Both the position numbers and the translations under genes were made by a program. Of a stretch of DNA of 25,642 nucleotides, positions 16,160 to 24,668 are shown piece by piece (positions within the stretch are counted from its first letter, which is position 1; every line of letters starts with the position of its first letter). The notes under the pieces are model-generated. The model saw only the letters and a list, made by a program, of their open reading frames with translations, was not told the DNA's origin and made no database searches. The DNA comes from Euryarchaeota archaeon UBA173 (lineage in GTDB: Archaea > Thermoplasmatota > Poseidoniia > Poseidoniales > Thalassarchaeaceae), in NCBI GenBank assembly GCA_002498925.1, contig DAJH01000081.1, positions 1 through 25,642 on the forward strand, in the 5' to 3' direction.

Positions 16160-17902
16160 TCAGTTGGCCTCCATACTGGCAGCAATCTGCTGCCCCATTT
16201 CAGTTACTAATTCATTTATCCTCTCATCATAGCCCTTCTCGAAACGCCCTCTCATCAGGTCGGTCCTAGCTGGGACGTTGACGACGTCTTCCAATTGAGC
16301 CCCTCCCGCTATAGCCTTCTTTGCTTCCTCTTGGAATGATAGGATAGCTCTAGCCATGTGGTACTGAAGGCCCAAGTCGCTGAATGTATCGACGTCGTGG
16401 AAGGCATTCTGCTGAAGGAAGAACTCCCTGATCATCCTAGCCACCTCGAGTGTGAGTTGCTGATCTACTGGGAGTGCATCTGAACCCACGAGCTGGACGA
16501 TTTCTTGAAGCTCGGCCTCAATTTGCAAAAGGGTACTGATGTCTGTCCTGACCTCTGGGAAGTCAGATGCGATGTTGTCCCTGTACCACTGATCTAGTGC
16601 TTGTGGGTAAAGGCTGTAGGAGCTTAGCCAGTTGATTGCTGGGAAGTGCCTCTGCCTAGCCAGGCCCGCGTCAAGCCCCCAGAAAACCTTGACAATCCTG
16701 AGAGTACCCTGGCTGACTGGTTCTGAAATGTCCCCTCCCGGTGGAGAAACCGCTCCAATAACTGAAACTGATCCATCGTCGCCTGCGAGAGTCCTGACTC
16801 TTCCGGCGCGCTCATAGAACTCTGCAAGCCTACTTGAGAGGTAAGCGGGGTAACCCTCCTCACCTGGCATCTCCTCGAGTCTCGATGATATCTCCCTCAT
16901 TGCCTCTGCCCACCTGCTGGTGGAGTCGGCCATTAGAGCGACGTTGTAACCCATGTCTCGGAAGTACTCGGCGATTGTAATACCGGTGTAAACAGAGGCC
17001 TCCCTAGCTGCCACTGGCATATTGGAGGTATTTGCGATCATCACAGTTCTGTTCATGAGAGGCTTGTTCGTATTTGGGTCGATAAGATGTGGGAACTCAT
17101 CGAGAACCTCGGTCATCTCATTCCCCCTCTCACCGCATCCGATGTAAACCACTATCTGGGCGTCTGACCACTTCGCTAGTTGTTGCTGGGTAACGGTTTT
17201 CCCTGAACCGAAAGGACCGGGGATTCCAGCAGTCCCACCCTTAGCGAGTGGGAAAAGGAAGTCAAGAATTCTCTGACCCGTGATTAGAGGGACATCTGGA
17301 GCGTACTTCTGTACGAATGGCCTTGGGGACCGGACTGGCCACTCCTGCATCATTGCTATCTCGGTACCGTCTTCCAGGGTACAGACAGGTTGTGTAATGT
17401 TGAAGGTTCCAGACTTTATGCTCTTCACCTTACCGCCAGCATTAGGCGGGGCCATGACACGATGCTCGATCGTCTCTGTTTCCTGAACCGTTCCAATGAC
17501 CTGCCCAGAGCTGATCTCGTCGCCCTTCTTCACTGTGGCATTGAATTCCCATTTCTTCTCTAGATCTAGGCCGTCTGCATCAACACCACGTGTGATGAAA
17601 ACGCCCATTGTTTCCTCTAATTTGGGAAGTGGACGTTGGATTCCGTCATAAATCTGAGTCAGAAGTCCAGGTCCGAGTTGCACGGACAGAGTCTGACCGG
17701 TCCTTACGACTGGCTCCCCCGGCTTGATGCCAGAAGTCTCCTCGTAAACCTGTATGACCGACTGATCCCCGTGTAGCTCAATGACCTCTCCCATGAGACC
17801 CTCATGTCCAACACGGACAACCTCGTACATCCTAGGCGCTATTCCAATTGCTGTTACTACTGGTCCGGAAATCCGGTAAATTAGTCCATTCTCTTTGCTC
17901 AT
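16160..17902 (-). CDS. atpA: A-type ATP synthase catalytic subunit A
   Basis: Subunit A hydrolyses or synthesises ATP in the A1 head. Features in order are an N-terminal barrel ([11 protein letters not shown]) and the non-homologous region typical of A subunits (about residues 110-185). Then come the P-loop GPFGSGKT at about 229-236, [13 protein letters not shown] with the catalytic glutamate, [14 protein letters not shown], and [12 protein letters not shown] prefer the ATG at 17902 (580 residues), since GGAAGTGA lies six bases ahead of it; the ATG at 17917 adds five residues and itself contains that site. There is no intein and the length is typical. It follows atpF after a short T-rich gap. 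Confidence 0.97.
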   Translation of the reverse strand: MSKENGLIYRISGPVVTAIGIAPRMYEVVRVGHEGLMGEVIELHGDQSVIQVYEETSGIKPGEPVVRTGQTLSVQLGPGLLTQIYDGIQRPLPKLEETMGVFITRGVDADGLDLEKKWEFNATVKKGDEISSGQVIGTVQETETIEHRVMAPPNAGGKVKSIKSGTFNITQPVCTLEDGTEIAMMQEWPVRSPRPFVQKYAPDVPLITGQRILDFLFPLAKGGTAGIPGPFGSGKTVTQQQLAKWSDAQIVVYIGCGERGNEMTEVLDEFPHLIDPNTNKPLMNRTVMIANTSNMPVAAREASVYTGITIAEYFRDMGYNVALMADSTSRWAEAMREISSRLEEMPGEEGYPAYLSSRLAEFYERAGRVRTLAGDDGSVSVIGAVSPPGGDISEPVSQGTLRIVKVFWGLDAGLARQRHFPAINWLSSYSLYPQALDQWYRDNIASDFPEVRTDISTLLQIEAELQEIVQLVGSDALPVDQQLTLEVARMIREFFLQQNAFHDVDTFSDLGLQYHMARAILSFQEEAKKAIAGGAQLEDVVNVPARTDLMRGRFEKGYDERINELVTEMGQQIAASMEAN

Positions 17903-17907
17903 TTTTT

Positions 17908-17915
17908 TCACTTCC
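17908..17915 (-). promoter_or_regulatory. Ribosome binding site favouring the 17902 start of atpA
   Basis: GGAAGTGA on the minus strand is followed by five A and then ATG. It lies within the codons of the longer reading from 17917, which argues for the shorter start. Confidence 0.45.
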
Positions 17916-17930
17916 ATTATTCTTATTTTT

Positions 17931-18230
17931 TTACTTCCAAAGGTCCACCCCTAGAGCAGACTTGATTGACTCGCGGAGGGTGTGGTCCTCCTCAGTTCCT
18001 ATTCCCAACACCGTGGGGGTAACACTCTCAGCGATCTGCATACGCAGCCTTTCTGGGAGCATGTTGAGATCCGAGTTGTCAATGACGACGACTCCTATCT
18101 CACTCTGATTTAGGAGTGTCCTGATAATATCAGCCATCTCCTCATGGTCACTTGTATTGTGCAGGTTCTTGACTCCTGCCAACTGGAAACCAAGGGTGAA
18201 TTCGAGTGACCCTACAACTGCTATCTCCAT
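17931..18230 (-). CDS. atpF: A-type ATP synthase subunit F
   Basis: This small central-stalk subunit couples the rotor to the head. The 99 residues show the usual Rossmann-like pattern: [20 protein letters not shown], then a second strand [10 protein letters not shown], and a C-terminal helix. The start ATG has AGGTGA ahead, overlapping the atpC stop. Its position between C and A is the standard archaeal order. Confidence 0.93.
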   Translation of the reverse strand: MEIAVVGSLEFTLGFQLAGVKNLHNTSDHEEMADIIRTLLNQSEIGVVVIDNSDLNMLPERLRMQIAESVTPTVLGIGTEEDHTLRESIKSALGVDLWK

Positions 18231-18239
18231 AATTTCACC

Positions 18240-19292
18240 TCAGTAGTCTAAGTGCGCCTCGATTACCTCATCTGGGAGGCCTACTGACTTACCGCGCACG
18301 AGTAGTCTTAGATTTCTAACTTCGAGTGCCTTGCACTCAATGTAATGTATGACGGGGAAGGGCGAAACCGGACTTAGGTATGAGAATCTCTTCAGCATCG
18401 CGTGCCTCTGATGCGACATCAGTTCGGCATATGGGTCCAGTGAGCCGAGAGACTTTGCCGCCGACATGGCCTCTTCGAAGCCGGTATCGTCGAAAGATCC
18501 ACTTCTCCTAAGCGTCTCGATCAGTTCTTCATCAGTCTCGATCTGCGATGCTTGCCTCATGGTTGCAGAATCTATCTTTCCGCCCGGGATTACGATGGAG
18601 GATCGTTTCTCCTGGGACATCTCTTGACGGATTCCGCGGAACTGATTGATCACGTTCCTGTGGTCTATCTCCATTCTTAGGTACCTGAGTAGCCTTGGGC
18701 TGCCATCTCTGCCCTTCACTGCTTTCAGAGCGTCAGAGAAATATTGCATGTCAAGGGCGTTCTCGAGGTCTTCGAGTGTGGGCTCGCCCTCGAACCTAGA
18801 GAGGGCCCTGCCCCAAGAAGTTCCAGACATTGCGTCGACGGCCTCTTGGAGTCCCTCTGTAGTCCTGACAATTTGCAACCAAGGGGCGTTTCGGGGATTC
18901 TCTGATGGCAGAATCTGTGTTTCGATTAGTTCATCCGAAGCACCGCCGTTTACTGCCCTTAGTACTGTCTTTGCTTTCTCATAGTCGAATCTCTCGACAT
19001 AGATAGCAACCAGTGCCCTTAGATGGCCCTGACAGAAGCGCAAGACCTGTGAAAGGTCATTGTCCATGTTGTGGAATAACGCTGCTTCGACGGCATCTGC
19101 TCCGCTCATCCTCGATGCATAAAGATCCATCTCGGACCTGTATCCGAGTTCACCTATGCTCACGCCTATTGATTCTGGGCCTTGTTGGAGAAGTTGGCGC
19201 ATCCTAGTCGTATCGATCAATGTCGCCTTACGAGCCTTAGCTCGTGCTGACGCATTGTACAGGTTCGAACGACCATTTGCCATACTTGCCAT
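18240..19292 (-). CDS. atpC: A-type ATP synthase subunit C
   Basis: Subunit C (V-type AC39/d homologue) is the funnel-shaped socket linking the membrane rotor ring to the D-F stalk. The 350 residues are all-helical, and the repeated three-lobed pattern is seen in segments such as FCQGHLRALVAIYVERFDYE, YLRMEIDHRNVINQFRGI and YIECKALEVRNLRLLVRGK. The last of these is the family's typical C-terminal motif. The start is the ATG at 19292, with an alternative ATG at 19283. It lies 14 bases after atpE. Confidence 0.94.
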   Translation of the reverse strand: MASMANGRSNLYNASARAKARKATLIDTTRMRQLLQQGPESIGVSIGELGYRSEMDLYASRMSGADAVEAALFHNMDNDLSQVLRFCQGHLRALVAIYVERFDYEKAKTVLRAVNGGASDELIETQILPSENPRNAPWLQIVRTTEGLQEAVDAMSGTSWGRALSRFEGEPTLEDLENALDMQYFSDALKAVKGRDGSPRLLRYLRMEIDHRNVINQFRGIRQEMSQEKRSSIVIPGGKIDSATMRQASQIETDEELIETLRRSGSFDDTGFEEAMSAAKSLGSLDPYAELMSHQRHAMLKRFSYLSPVSPFPVIHYIECKALEVRNLRLLVRGKSVGLPDEVIEAHLDY

Positions 19293-19306
19293 TTTATCGC
19301 CTCAAT

Positions 19307-19864
19307 TTATTCTCCAAAAAGTGCTGTGTTAACCGCTCCTAGACTAGCCCTCCAGGCAGCCTCTAAGCGACTATCGAAGCGATAATCCAGAACCATTGAT
19401 CCATCCTTTGACTCCAGTACAAAACCTCCGAGCCCTTCGATGTCATCCCCCAAGGAGAACTTGGATGATGATAGGGCCTTTCGGTCCATGGAGACAGGTC
19501 TCAAAACCATGTCTGAATCGGCCTTATTGGCCTCCTCAAGAAGACTCGCTATCATATCAGAGCGGCCCTCGAAGTCAGGTGATTCAACCTGCTCCATAAC
19601 GGCCCCCCAAGTCATGTCTAGCTCCTCTCTTCTGGCGATTAACGCTCTCTTCTGATTGGCCTGCCTGGCCGATGCTACGACCTCTACCGAGAGCTGCTCA
19701 CTATCGCGTGATGCTCGCATCTCAGCCTCTGAAGTAGCTGCGGCAGCCTGTTCCTTGGCATCGTTTTTGATGCGCTTGGCCTCGGCCTTGGCGGCGTCGA
19801 TGATTGACTTGGCTTCGGCCTTCGCCTGACTGGCGATTTCGGCCGCTAAAGCATCTAGTGTCAT
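19307..19864 (-). CDS. atpE: A-type ATP synthase subunit E
   Basis: This is the peripheral-stalk subunit that pairs with H to hold the A1 head. The 185 residues have a long N-terminal Ala/Lys/Glu helix (AEIASQAKAEAKSIIDAAK and on) and a C-terminal globular part with RREELDMTWGAVME and GGFVLESKDGSMVLDYRFDSRLE, the latter close to the family's conserved end. A GAGAGGT site precedes the ATG. A gap of 46 bases separates it from atpK, with no clear promoter. Confidence 0.93.
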   Translation of the reverse strand: MTLDALAAEIASQAKAEAKSIIDAAKAEAKRIKNDAKEQAAAATSEAEMRASRDSEQLSVEVVASARQANQKRALIARREELDMTWGAVMEQVESPDFEGRSDMIASLLEEANKADSDMVLRPVSMDRKALSSSKFSLGDDIEGLGGFVLESKDGSMVLDYRFDSRLEAAWRASLGAVNTALFGE

Positions 19865-19910
19865 CTTCTAACCTCTCGTAAATAATTCGTATCTCGGTCT
19901 CGCAACCTGC

Positions 19911-20222
19911 CTAGAGCAGGAACAGTGCAAGGAATCCGAACAGTACGATAGTCTCAGGTAGAGCTGTGAAGATCAAGCCAGTAACGAACTTACTGGGGTC
20001 CTCAGCAATCATTCCAACTGCTGCTGCTCCAATCGGTCCCTGGCTCAATCCAGTTCCAACACCTGCTAGTCCGAGTGCAATTCCTGCTCCCAGCTTAGCT
20101 GCATCCCAATTGTAGGACGCGGCAGTCGATGCCTCTTGTGCCGAAACCACCGAAGCAATCATTGCAAACGAGGTCAGGACCATTAGGGCGCTCATTCCTT
20201 TCATCATATTTCTGTTGTTCAT
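19911..20222 (-). CDS. atpK: A-type ATP synthase proteolipid subunit K (rotor ring)
   Basis: This is the ion-carrying subunit of the membrane rotor. From the ATG at 20222 (103 residues) it has a signal-peptide-like start (a hydrophobic run ending VVSA before QEAS, about residue 28). It then has one hairpin of two membrane helices: LGAGIALGLAGVGTGLSQG with Gln61, and FTALPETIVLFGFLALFLL with the ion-binding Glu90 and Thr91. One carboxylate per hairpin means the ring is of the simple, unduplicated type. The Gln, Glu and Thr positions match the Na+ ligand pattern of rotor rings, although this does not prove Na+ use. An upstream ATG at 20237 is less likely because GGAGG sits inside it. Confidence 0.94.
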   Translation of the reverse strand: MNNRNMMKGMSALMVLTSFAMIASVVSAQEASTAASYNWDAAKLGAGIALGLAGVGTGLSQGPIGAAAVGMIAEDPSKFVTGLIFTALPETIVLFGFLALFLL

Positions 20223-20230
20223 TCTTTTTT

Positions 20231-20235
20231 CCTCC
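20231..20235 (-). promoter_or_regulatory. Ribosome binding site of atpK
   Basis: GGAGG on the minus strand lies eight bases before the ATG at 20222. It supports this start over the ATG at 20237, whose codons contain it. High translation is expected, since many K copies per enzyme are needed. Confidence 0.5.
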
Positions 20236-20263
20236 ATTTTTCTTACAAGCCTAGGCTTGGAAT

Positions 20264-22357
20264 CTAATCTACCTCCACGAATCTGGAATTCAGGCCGAAT
20301 GGCTTGAATTCCTCACCGCTAGAATCGTAATATTGCCTCATCCACTCCACGAAATGAAGCCTTGCTGCATGTATATTTGGACTGAAGACACCTAGCCCCC
20401 ATGCGAAGAATTGGACTGAAAGCCAGCCAATCAACAGTAGTGGGATGAAGAGGTAGTCCATTGTCGAGGCGTGAGATATGTCCTCTAGGATGTGCGCCAA
20501 TGGCTCGAAGAGTTTCTCGTTCCCTGTCTCTGCGATCTTTACTCCCACGACGCCGACCGCGAACAGTCTGACGTAGGAAATCACGGTCGGCATCATTCCA
20601 ACCGCTTCAATTGGGGCTAATCCAATGTTGATGGGGAAGGGGACACCGTGGTAGTTGTACAGGGTCCACATTAGCATCAGAGTGGCAGAAATTGATATTG
20701 CAGCCCCTGGCAATAGCATCCATTCTGCATCGGATGGCCCGAGGAACCCATAGGCAAACAAGAATCCCCCAACTAGTAGAATCATCCAAACGCCCTTTTC
20801 GAAGAATGCACAAACGAAGCCAAATCCACCATGGCCGTTACCATGAAGCATGATATCCCTGAAACCAATTGAGAGCCCTAGGAAAACATGTATGACACCA
20901 AGATAAATCGTCAGTAGGATGAGGTGCTCGAGGTTTCCATGGTCTTCAACCATCGTCACTCTGTGGAATGGGAATGCGAGCTCTATTCCTAGAGGGAGGG
21001 ATGCATGCCAGAAGTGATAGTAATCAAAACTGGGATACAGTATGGAGAGTGCTTCTGCAGGATTGTGACTGTGGTGAGGGAAAATCTCCCAGCCCGCAAA
21101 TTCCGCGTAAATGTATCCGAAAACCAGTGTACCGAATCCGATGTATGTGAGGAACTTGCCCCCAAGTCGTAGCATCTCATTGGTGCCTGAGTTTCTGATT
21201 AACATCCACCCTAGGCCCATTGTGATTAACCCGTAAGCCATATCTCCGAGCATGATTCCAAAGAATATCGGGTAGGTGACCATCATGAAAACTGTCGGAT
21301 CTATCCTCCCGTATGCTGGACGTCCGACGGCGTCTGTGAGAAGTTCCATCGGCTTGCTTGCATTCCTCTCTTGGAATGCTATTGGGGGCATTTCTTGGTG
21401 ATGGTCATGATCCGAGTGCCCATGCCCTCCTCCTCCTGCCTCCATTTCGAAAGGTGTCACTTCTGTGTAGAGGCACACAGAATTGAGCTCTCCTTGTACT
21501 TCCTCGGCCCTGCTCATCACTAGCCATCCATCCAACACAAATGCGTGCTCGGAAACAGCAATTCTAACAGGGGCTGTGAGGACATCGTGGTCCCTCTCTA
21601 GAATCTCAAGGCCGCAAGCGAGCATCTCCCCATTGGAGCCCTCCCACTCACCTATCTTCCCAATTAGTTCTGACTTCTCACTGACCAGGGAGTCCCGTGA
21701 GGATTTGACTTCCTGAAGCCGCTCTGATGGCGAACCACTTCCCTCGGGCAGGGCGATGGTCTCGAATCCGGCGGACTCGAGGGATGATGAGATTGTTGAG
21801 GAGTCTTCTGTACGGGAGAATACCGCCACGATGTTTTGGTTACCATTCTTCGCTTGGAAGAAGAGGCTGTTACCAGCGGCTTCGGCAGCGGCGGCCGAAT
21901 CTGTCACAGTTCCCACGAAGGAGTCTATTGAGTCATAGCCGCCCAATAGTTCGATGTCGATGCCGAGAGGTGCGACCATTGACAGGTTGTCCATTTCCTC
22001 TTGTAGAGCAGAAATCTCATTATCGAGGTCATCGACTCTTGAGCTAGCCTCCAGAAGTTCGTCAATCCTTGAAGGGAGGTCGCCTGACAGGCTTTTCCGG
22101 ATTGGAGCTTGGGACACTGGTTTATCGGGCCCTTCTGTGGAAACTATTGACGCAGCAGAGCGCGCCCTGACCAATACCTTTCCTACCTCCTCCGAGGATG
22201 GGTTTGGTGAGCCAAGGGAGAATCCCTCCTCCGAGCCATCGTAGTCGATTATGTGGAGTGCCTCCAGACGTGCGAGGATATTGACTGCCTCGTCTAACTT
22301 GTCAACGCTCCCGGCAGCAACAAGCCTCCCCATCTGCTGGGTATTGACCTGTGACAT
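20264..22357 (-). CDS. atpI: A-type ATP synthase subunit I (membrane stator)
   Basis: Subunit I provides the ion half-channels and anchors the peripheral stalks. Of 697 residues, about the first 305 form the cytoplasmic domain with coiled-coil stretches (for example SRVDDLDNEISALQEEMDNL). The membrane part starts at PMELLTDAVGRPAYGRIDPTVFM and contains FFGIMLGDMAYGLITMGLGW. The essential arginine is in SYVRLFAVG at about residue 597. A Gly/His-rich linker at 308-320 sits between the two halves. The start ATG follows AAGGAGG. It is typical in length and sits second in the operon, 20 bases after atpH. Confidence 0.96.
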   Translation of the reverse strand: MSQVNTQQMGRLVAAGSVDKLDEAVNILARLEALHIIDYDGSEEGFSLGSPNPSSEEVGKVLVRARSAASIVSTEGPDKPVSQAPIRKSLSGDLPSRIDELLEASSRVDDLDNEISALQEEMDNLSMVAPLGIDIELLGGYDSIDSFVGTVTDSAAAAEAAGNSLFFQAKNGNQNIVAVFSRTEDSSTISSSLESAGFETIALPEGSGSPSERLQEVKSSRDSLVSEKSELIGKIGEWEGSNGEMLACGLEILERDHDVLTAPVRIAVSEHAFVLDGWLVMSRAEEVQGELNSVCLYTEVTPFEMEAGGGGHGHSDHDHHQEMPPIAFQERNASKPMELLTDAVGRPAYGRIDPTVFMMVTYPIFFGIMLGDMAYGLITMGLGWMLIRNSGTNEMLRLGGKFLTYIGFGTLVFGYIYAEFAGWEIFPHHSHNPAEALSILYPSFDYYHFWHASLPLGIELAFPFHRVTMVEDHGNLEHLILLTIYLGVIHVFLGLSIGFRDIMLHGNGHGGFGFVCAFFEKGVWMILLVGGFLFAYGFLGPSDAEWMLLPGAAISISATLMLMWTLYNYHGVPFPINIGLAPIEAVGMMPTVISYVRLFAVGVVGVKIAETGNEKLFEPLAHILEDISHASTMDYLFIPLLLIGWLSVQFFAWGLGVFSPNIHAARLHFVEWMRQYYDSSGEEFKPFGLNSRFVEVD

Positions 22358-22377
22358 ACTAGGGCCTCCTTGGTGTT

Positions 22378-22692
22378 CTAGGATCTGAACGCATCCAGGA
22401 CCGTCTTCACTGCTGCTGCCCTGTTTCCATCGCTGCCCTTGTGTATGGAGTCTATTGACGAGTCTCCCTCATTGGACACCTTCTTGGCCTCGGCCTCTGC
22501 TGTGGCCCTTGCATCGGAAATCAGTCCCTGGCTACTTGCCTCGGATTGGGAGCGGCCCTCTTGGACGATCTCAGTAGCGGACAGTCTTGCCTTGGAGATA
22601 ATCTCGGAGGCGTCGGACTCTGCCTTGGAGACAGTGTTCCTCGCTTCATTTTCAGCCGTTCTTATGGCACGGAGTACGTCTTCTCTGCCCAT
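22378..22692 (-). CDS. atpH: A-type ATP synthase subunit H
   Basis: This is the peripheral-stalk partner of E and the first gene of the operon. The protein is almost all one Ala/Glu/Ser/Lys-rich helix (AIRTAENEARNTVSKAESDA and on), consistent with a right-handed coiled coil with subunit E. I choose the ATG at 22692 (104 residues), because GGTG lies a few bases upstream; a GTG at 22701 would add three. Sequence identity is low-complexity, so the call leans on position, length and operon order. Confidence 0.88.
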   Translation of the reverse strand: MGREDVLRAIRTAENEARNTVSKAESDASEIISKARLSATEIVQEGRSQSEASSQGLISDARATAEAEAKKVSNEGDSSIDSIHKGSDGNRAAAVKTVLDAFRS

Positions 22693-22729
22693 TTTCAGCA
22701 CCTACGGTGCACTGGCGACCATTGTGGAG

Positions 22730-22756
22730 TTTATGATGGTAACCTCGTGACCATCA
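22730..22756. promoter_or_regulatory. Shared divergent promoter with a 7-bp dyad
   Basis: TGATGGT at 22734-22740 and ACCATCA at 22750-22756 form a perfect inverted repeat with a nine-base spacer. TTTATGAT at 22730-22737 could act as TATA box for the plus-strand methyltransferase, and its complement for the ATP synthase operon. The dyad overlaps the likely promoters, so it could be an operator. Function is inferred. Confidence 0.4.
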
Positions 22757-22772
22757 CTGTATCAACAGGGGG

Positions 22773-23543
22773 ATGCGCCGAGAGGCGCCTCGGGAACCCT
22801 CCAAATACAGGCCACATAGCGGGAGTCACGTGGACAGCGAGAGGATAGGGGATGAAGACTGGGCTGAGCTCCAGAGAAACCTCGAAGCGACAATCCCCGT
22901 GTACGACCGAGTGAATCGAATTGCCACCCTTGGACAGGTCTCGAAATGGCGTAGGATGGTCAGAGATAGGCTACCTAGAAATTGTCGGCTCCTAGAGATA
23001 GGCTGTGGGCCCGGTAGCTTCGCTGAGGATGTCGAGGGAGGGGAGCTCTTCTGTCTCGACCCTATTCCTGAGATGATTAGGGTGGCAGAGCCGAGGATCA
23101 ACTCATCACGTGAATCCAGGGGCGACTCCGCTGCCACGTTCGTGAAGGGGACCGCGGAAGACCTGCCGTTCGAAGACGATTCGTTCGACGCAGTTTGCTC
23201 GTTGTTCTCTTTCCGAGACTGGTACGACAAGAGAAGGGGGCTCTCGGAATCCCTCAGGGTCCTCAGACCTGGGGGGAAGTTGGTAATCATAGATCCGGCC
23301 AAGATGAATCGCTTCCATGGCTTCCTAGGATGGCTTTGGATGAGGACTTACGTGAGTGCCTATGCAAGGACGATCTACCGCACGGGGGATCACCCCTGGA
23401 AGTGGCTGACCAAGACTTACTCGAGTTTCGGGACCACTCGCGATTATGTCAAGATGCTTGAGGAACAGGGTTTCACTGGCGTCAAGGCGAAGGTCATTTT
23501 TCCGGGTATGGCTACGATCTGGGAAGGTGCGAAACCCGAATAG
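22773..23543 (+). CDS. SAM-dependent methyltransferase, UbiE/MenG-like
   Basis: This is a class I SAM methyltransferase. The core has motif I LLEIGCGPGSF (73-83), an acidic residue ending strand 2 (LFCLDPIPEM), AEDLPFEDDSFDAV (128-141), and RVLRPGGKLVIIDPAK (162-177). Before motif I, YDRVNRIATLGQVSKWRR (44-61) strongly resembles the YD.MN...S.G....WR signature of UbiE/MenG quinone C-methyltransferases. LFSFRDWYD (144-152) matches their G.RN..D region. A role in menaquinone or related quinone synthesis is therefore likely but not certain. ATG at 22773 opens the frame; a GTG at 22830 gives a length closer to the family (237 residues). It is divergent from the ATP synthase operon and converges with the geranylgeranyl reductase gene, eight bases apart. 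Confidence 0.82.
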   Translation: MRREAPREPSKYRPHSGSHVDSERIGDEDWAELQRNLEATIPVYDRVNRIATLGQVSKWRRMVRDRLPRNCRLLEIGCGPGSFAEDVEGGELFCLDPIPEMIRVAEPRINSSRESRGDSAATFVKGTAEDLPFEDDSFDAVCSLFSFRDWYDKRRGLSESLRVLRPGGKLVIIDPAKMNRFHGFLGWLWMRTYVSAYARTIYRTGDHPWKWLTKTYSSFGTTRDYVKMLEEQGFTGVKAKVIFPGMATIWEGAKPE

Positions 23544-23551
23544 GGTTTATT

Positions 23552-24655
23552 TTAGAATATGAAGAATGGCTTCCTACAGGTCACGAAGCGCCAAACGAAG
23601 GGCTTGGTGAGAGGGTTGAAAGCTAGATTCAAGATCCAGTCGGGGAGCCGCATTATCCAACTTCCAATCCTGAAAGAAACCTTCGAGTTACGCATCACTG
23701 AACCCATTTGACGCTTCCATTCGGCCTCGTACTCGTGTAGAGAAGTGCCATTATCAAGATATGAGGTAATCGTCTGTCCGGCGATTCTTCCACCTATCAT
23801 TGCGATTGTAATGCCTGCTCCATTTGAGGGAAGGACCATCCCAGCCGAATCACCGACGAGAAGGTGGTTTCCCTTGACAAAACAGCCTATGGTCCCAGAC
23901 ATGGGGAGTGATCCGGCCCCTCTGAATGTGACTTCGCCCTCATAGCCGTTCAGGAATTCCTCCGTGAACACGTTGAGAGACTTTCCCTTGGAGAACTTTT
24001 TCTGAATTCCGACCCCGATATTTGCTCCCCCCTCCTTTGGGAATACCCAAGCGTAGCCGCCCGGCGCCATAGAGCCAAAGTGAAGTTCCACCGCCTGCCC
24101 GAAATCTCCATCCATAAGTGCGAACTTGATGGGTATCTTCAGGCCTGACTCGTCCCAGTACTCCCTCCTCAGCGGGTCATTGTGGCCTCCTGCTCCTACG
24201 ATGACTCTGGCTTTGAATTGCCTCCCATCCCTGAGGGTCACAGAGTCTCCTGAAACGGATTCCACGTGAGAGTTGGTCAGGAATTGCGCCCCCTTAGATG
24301 AAGCCAACTCGACCAGCCATTCGTCATGGACGACCCTGTTTAGCATGATGCCATCGAAGGGATACCTCAGCGGCCGGCCTGATGGAGGGACTATGTGCAT
24401 CTCACTAGTCCTCCTCGATATTGCTGCATCCGGTGTTTGCAGGAGGTCATCGATATCGGGCACATCGGGGCACAGCCTACGCATCTCATCATTGGATGGA
24501 ACGAGCTCTCCGCATTGTAGGGGCGACCCGATTGGGTCCCTTCCATCAATCACCAACACGTTCCGGCCACCTTCAGCCACGTATCTGGCCACGGTGGCTC
24601 CAGCAGGACCGCCGCCAATCACGATTACTTCCCATTCGGTTGCTAAATCTGACAT
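23552..24655 (-). CDS. Geranylgeranyl reductase family flavoprotein
   Basis: This FAD-dependent enzyme family saturates the isoprenoid chains of archaeal ether lipids, and in other members acts on quinone side chains. The 367 residues have the FAD motif VIVIGGGPAGATVA (10-23), a PLQCGE segment with Cys48, GGYAWVFPKEGGANIGVG (199-216) and GDSAGMVLPSNGAGI (268-282), all family hallmarks. The C-terminal end is hydrophobic and may touch the membrane. It follows the polyprenyl synthase gene by 13 bases, and GGGGAT precedes the ATG. The pairing supports lipid synthesis: one enzyme makes the prenyl chain and the next reduces it. Its exact substrate is not shown by sequence. Confidence 0.88.
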   Translation of the reverse strand: MSDLATEWEVIVIGGGPAGATVARYVAEGGRNVLVIDGRDPIGSPLQCGELVPSNDEMRRLCPDVPDIDDLLQTPDAAISRRTSEMHIVPPSGRPLRYPFDGIMLNRVVHDEWLVELASSKGAQFLTNSHVESVSGDSVTLRDGRQFKARVIVGAGGHNDPLRREYWDESGLKIPIKFALMDGDFGQAVELHFGSMAPGGYAWVFPKEGGANIGVGIQKKFSKGKSLNVFTEEFLNGYEGEVTFRGAGSLPMSGTIGCFVKGNHLLVGDSAGMVLPSNGAGITIAMIGGRIAGQTITSYLDNGTSLHEYEAEWKRQMGSVMRNSKVSFRIGSWIMRLPDWILNLAFNPLTKPFVWRFVTCRKPFFIF

Positions 24656-24668
24656 GTTATCCCCTGGA

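Noticed and set aside
14751..17902. Possible inteins in ATP synthase subunits A and B, which are common hosts in archaea
   Set aside because: Both proteins have normal length and continuous core motifs with no intein blocks.
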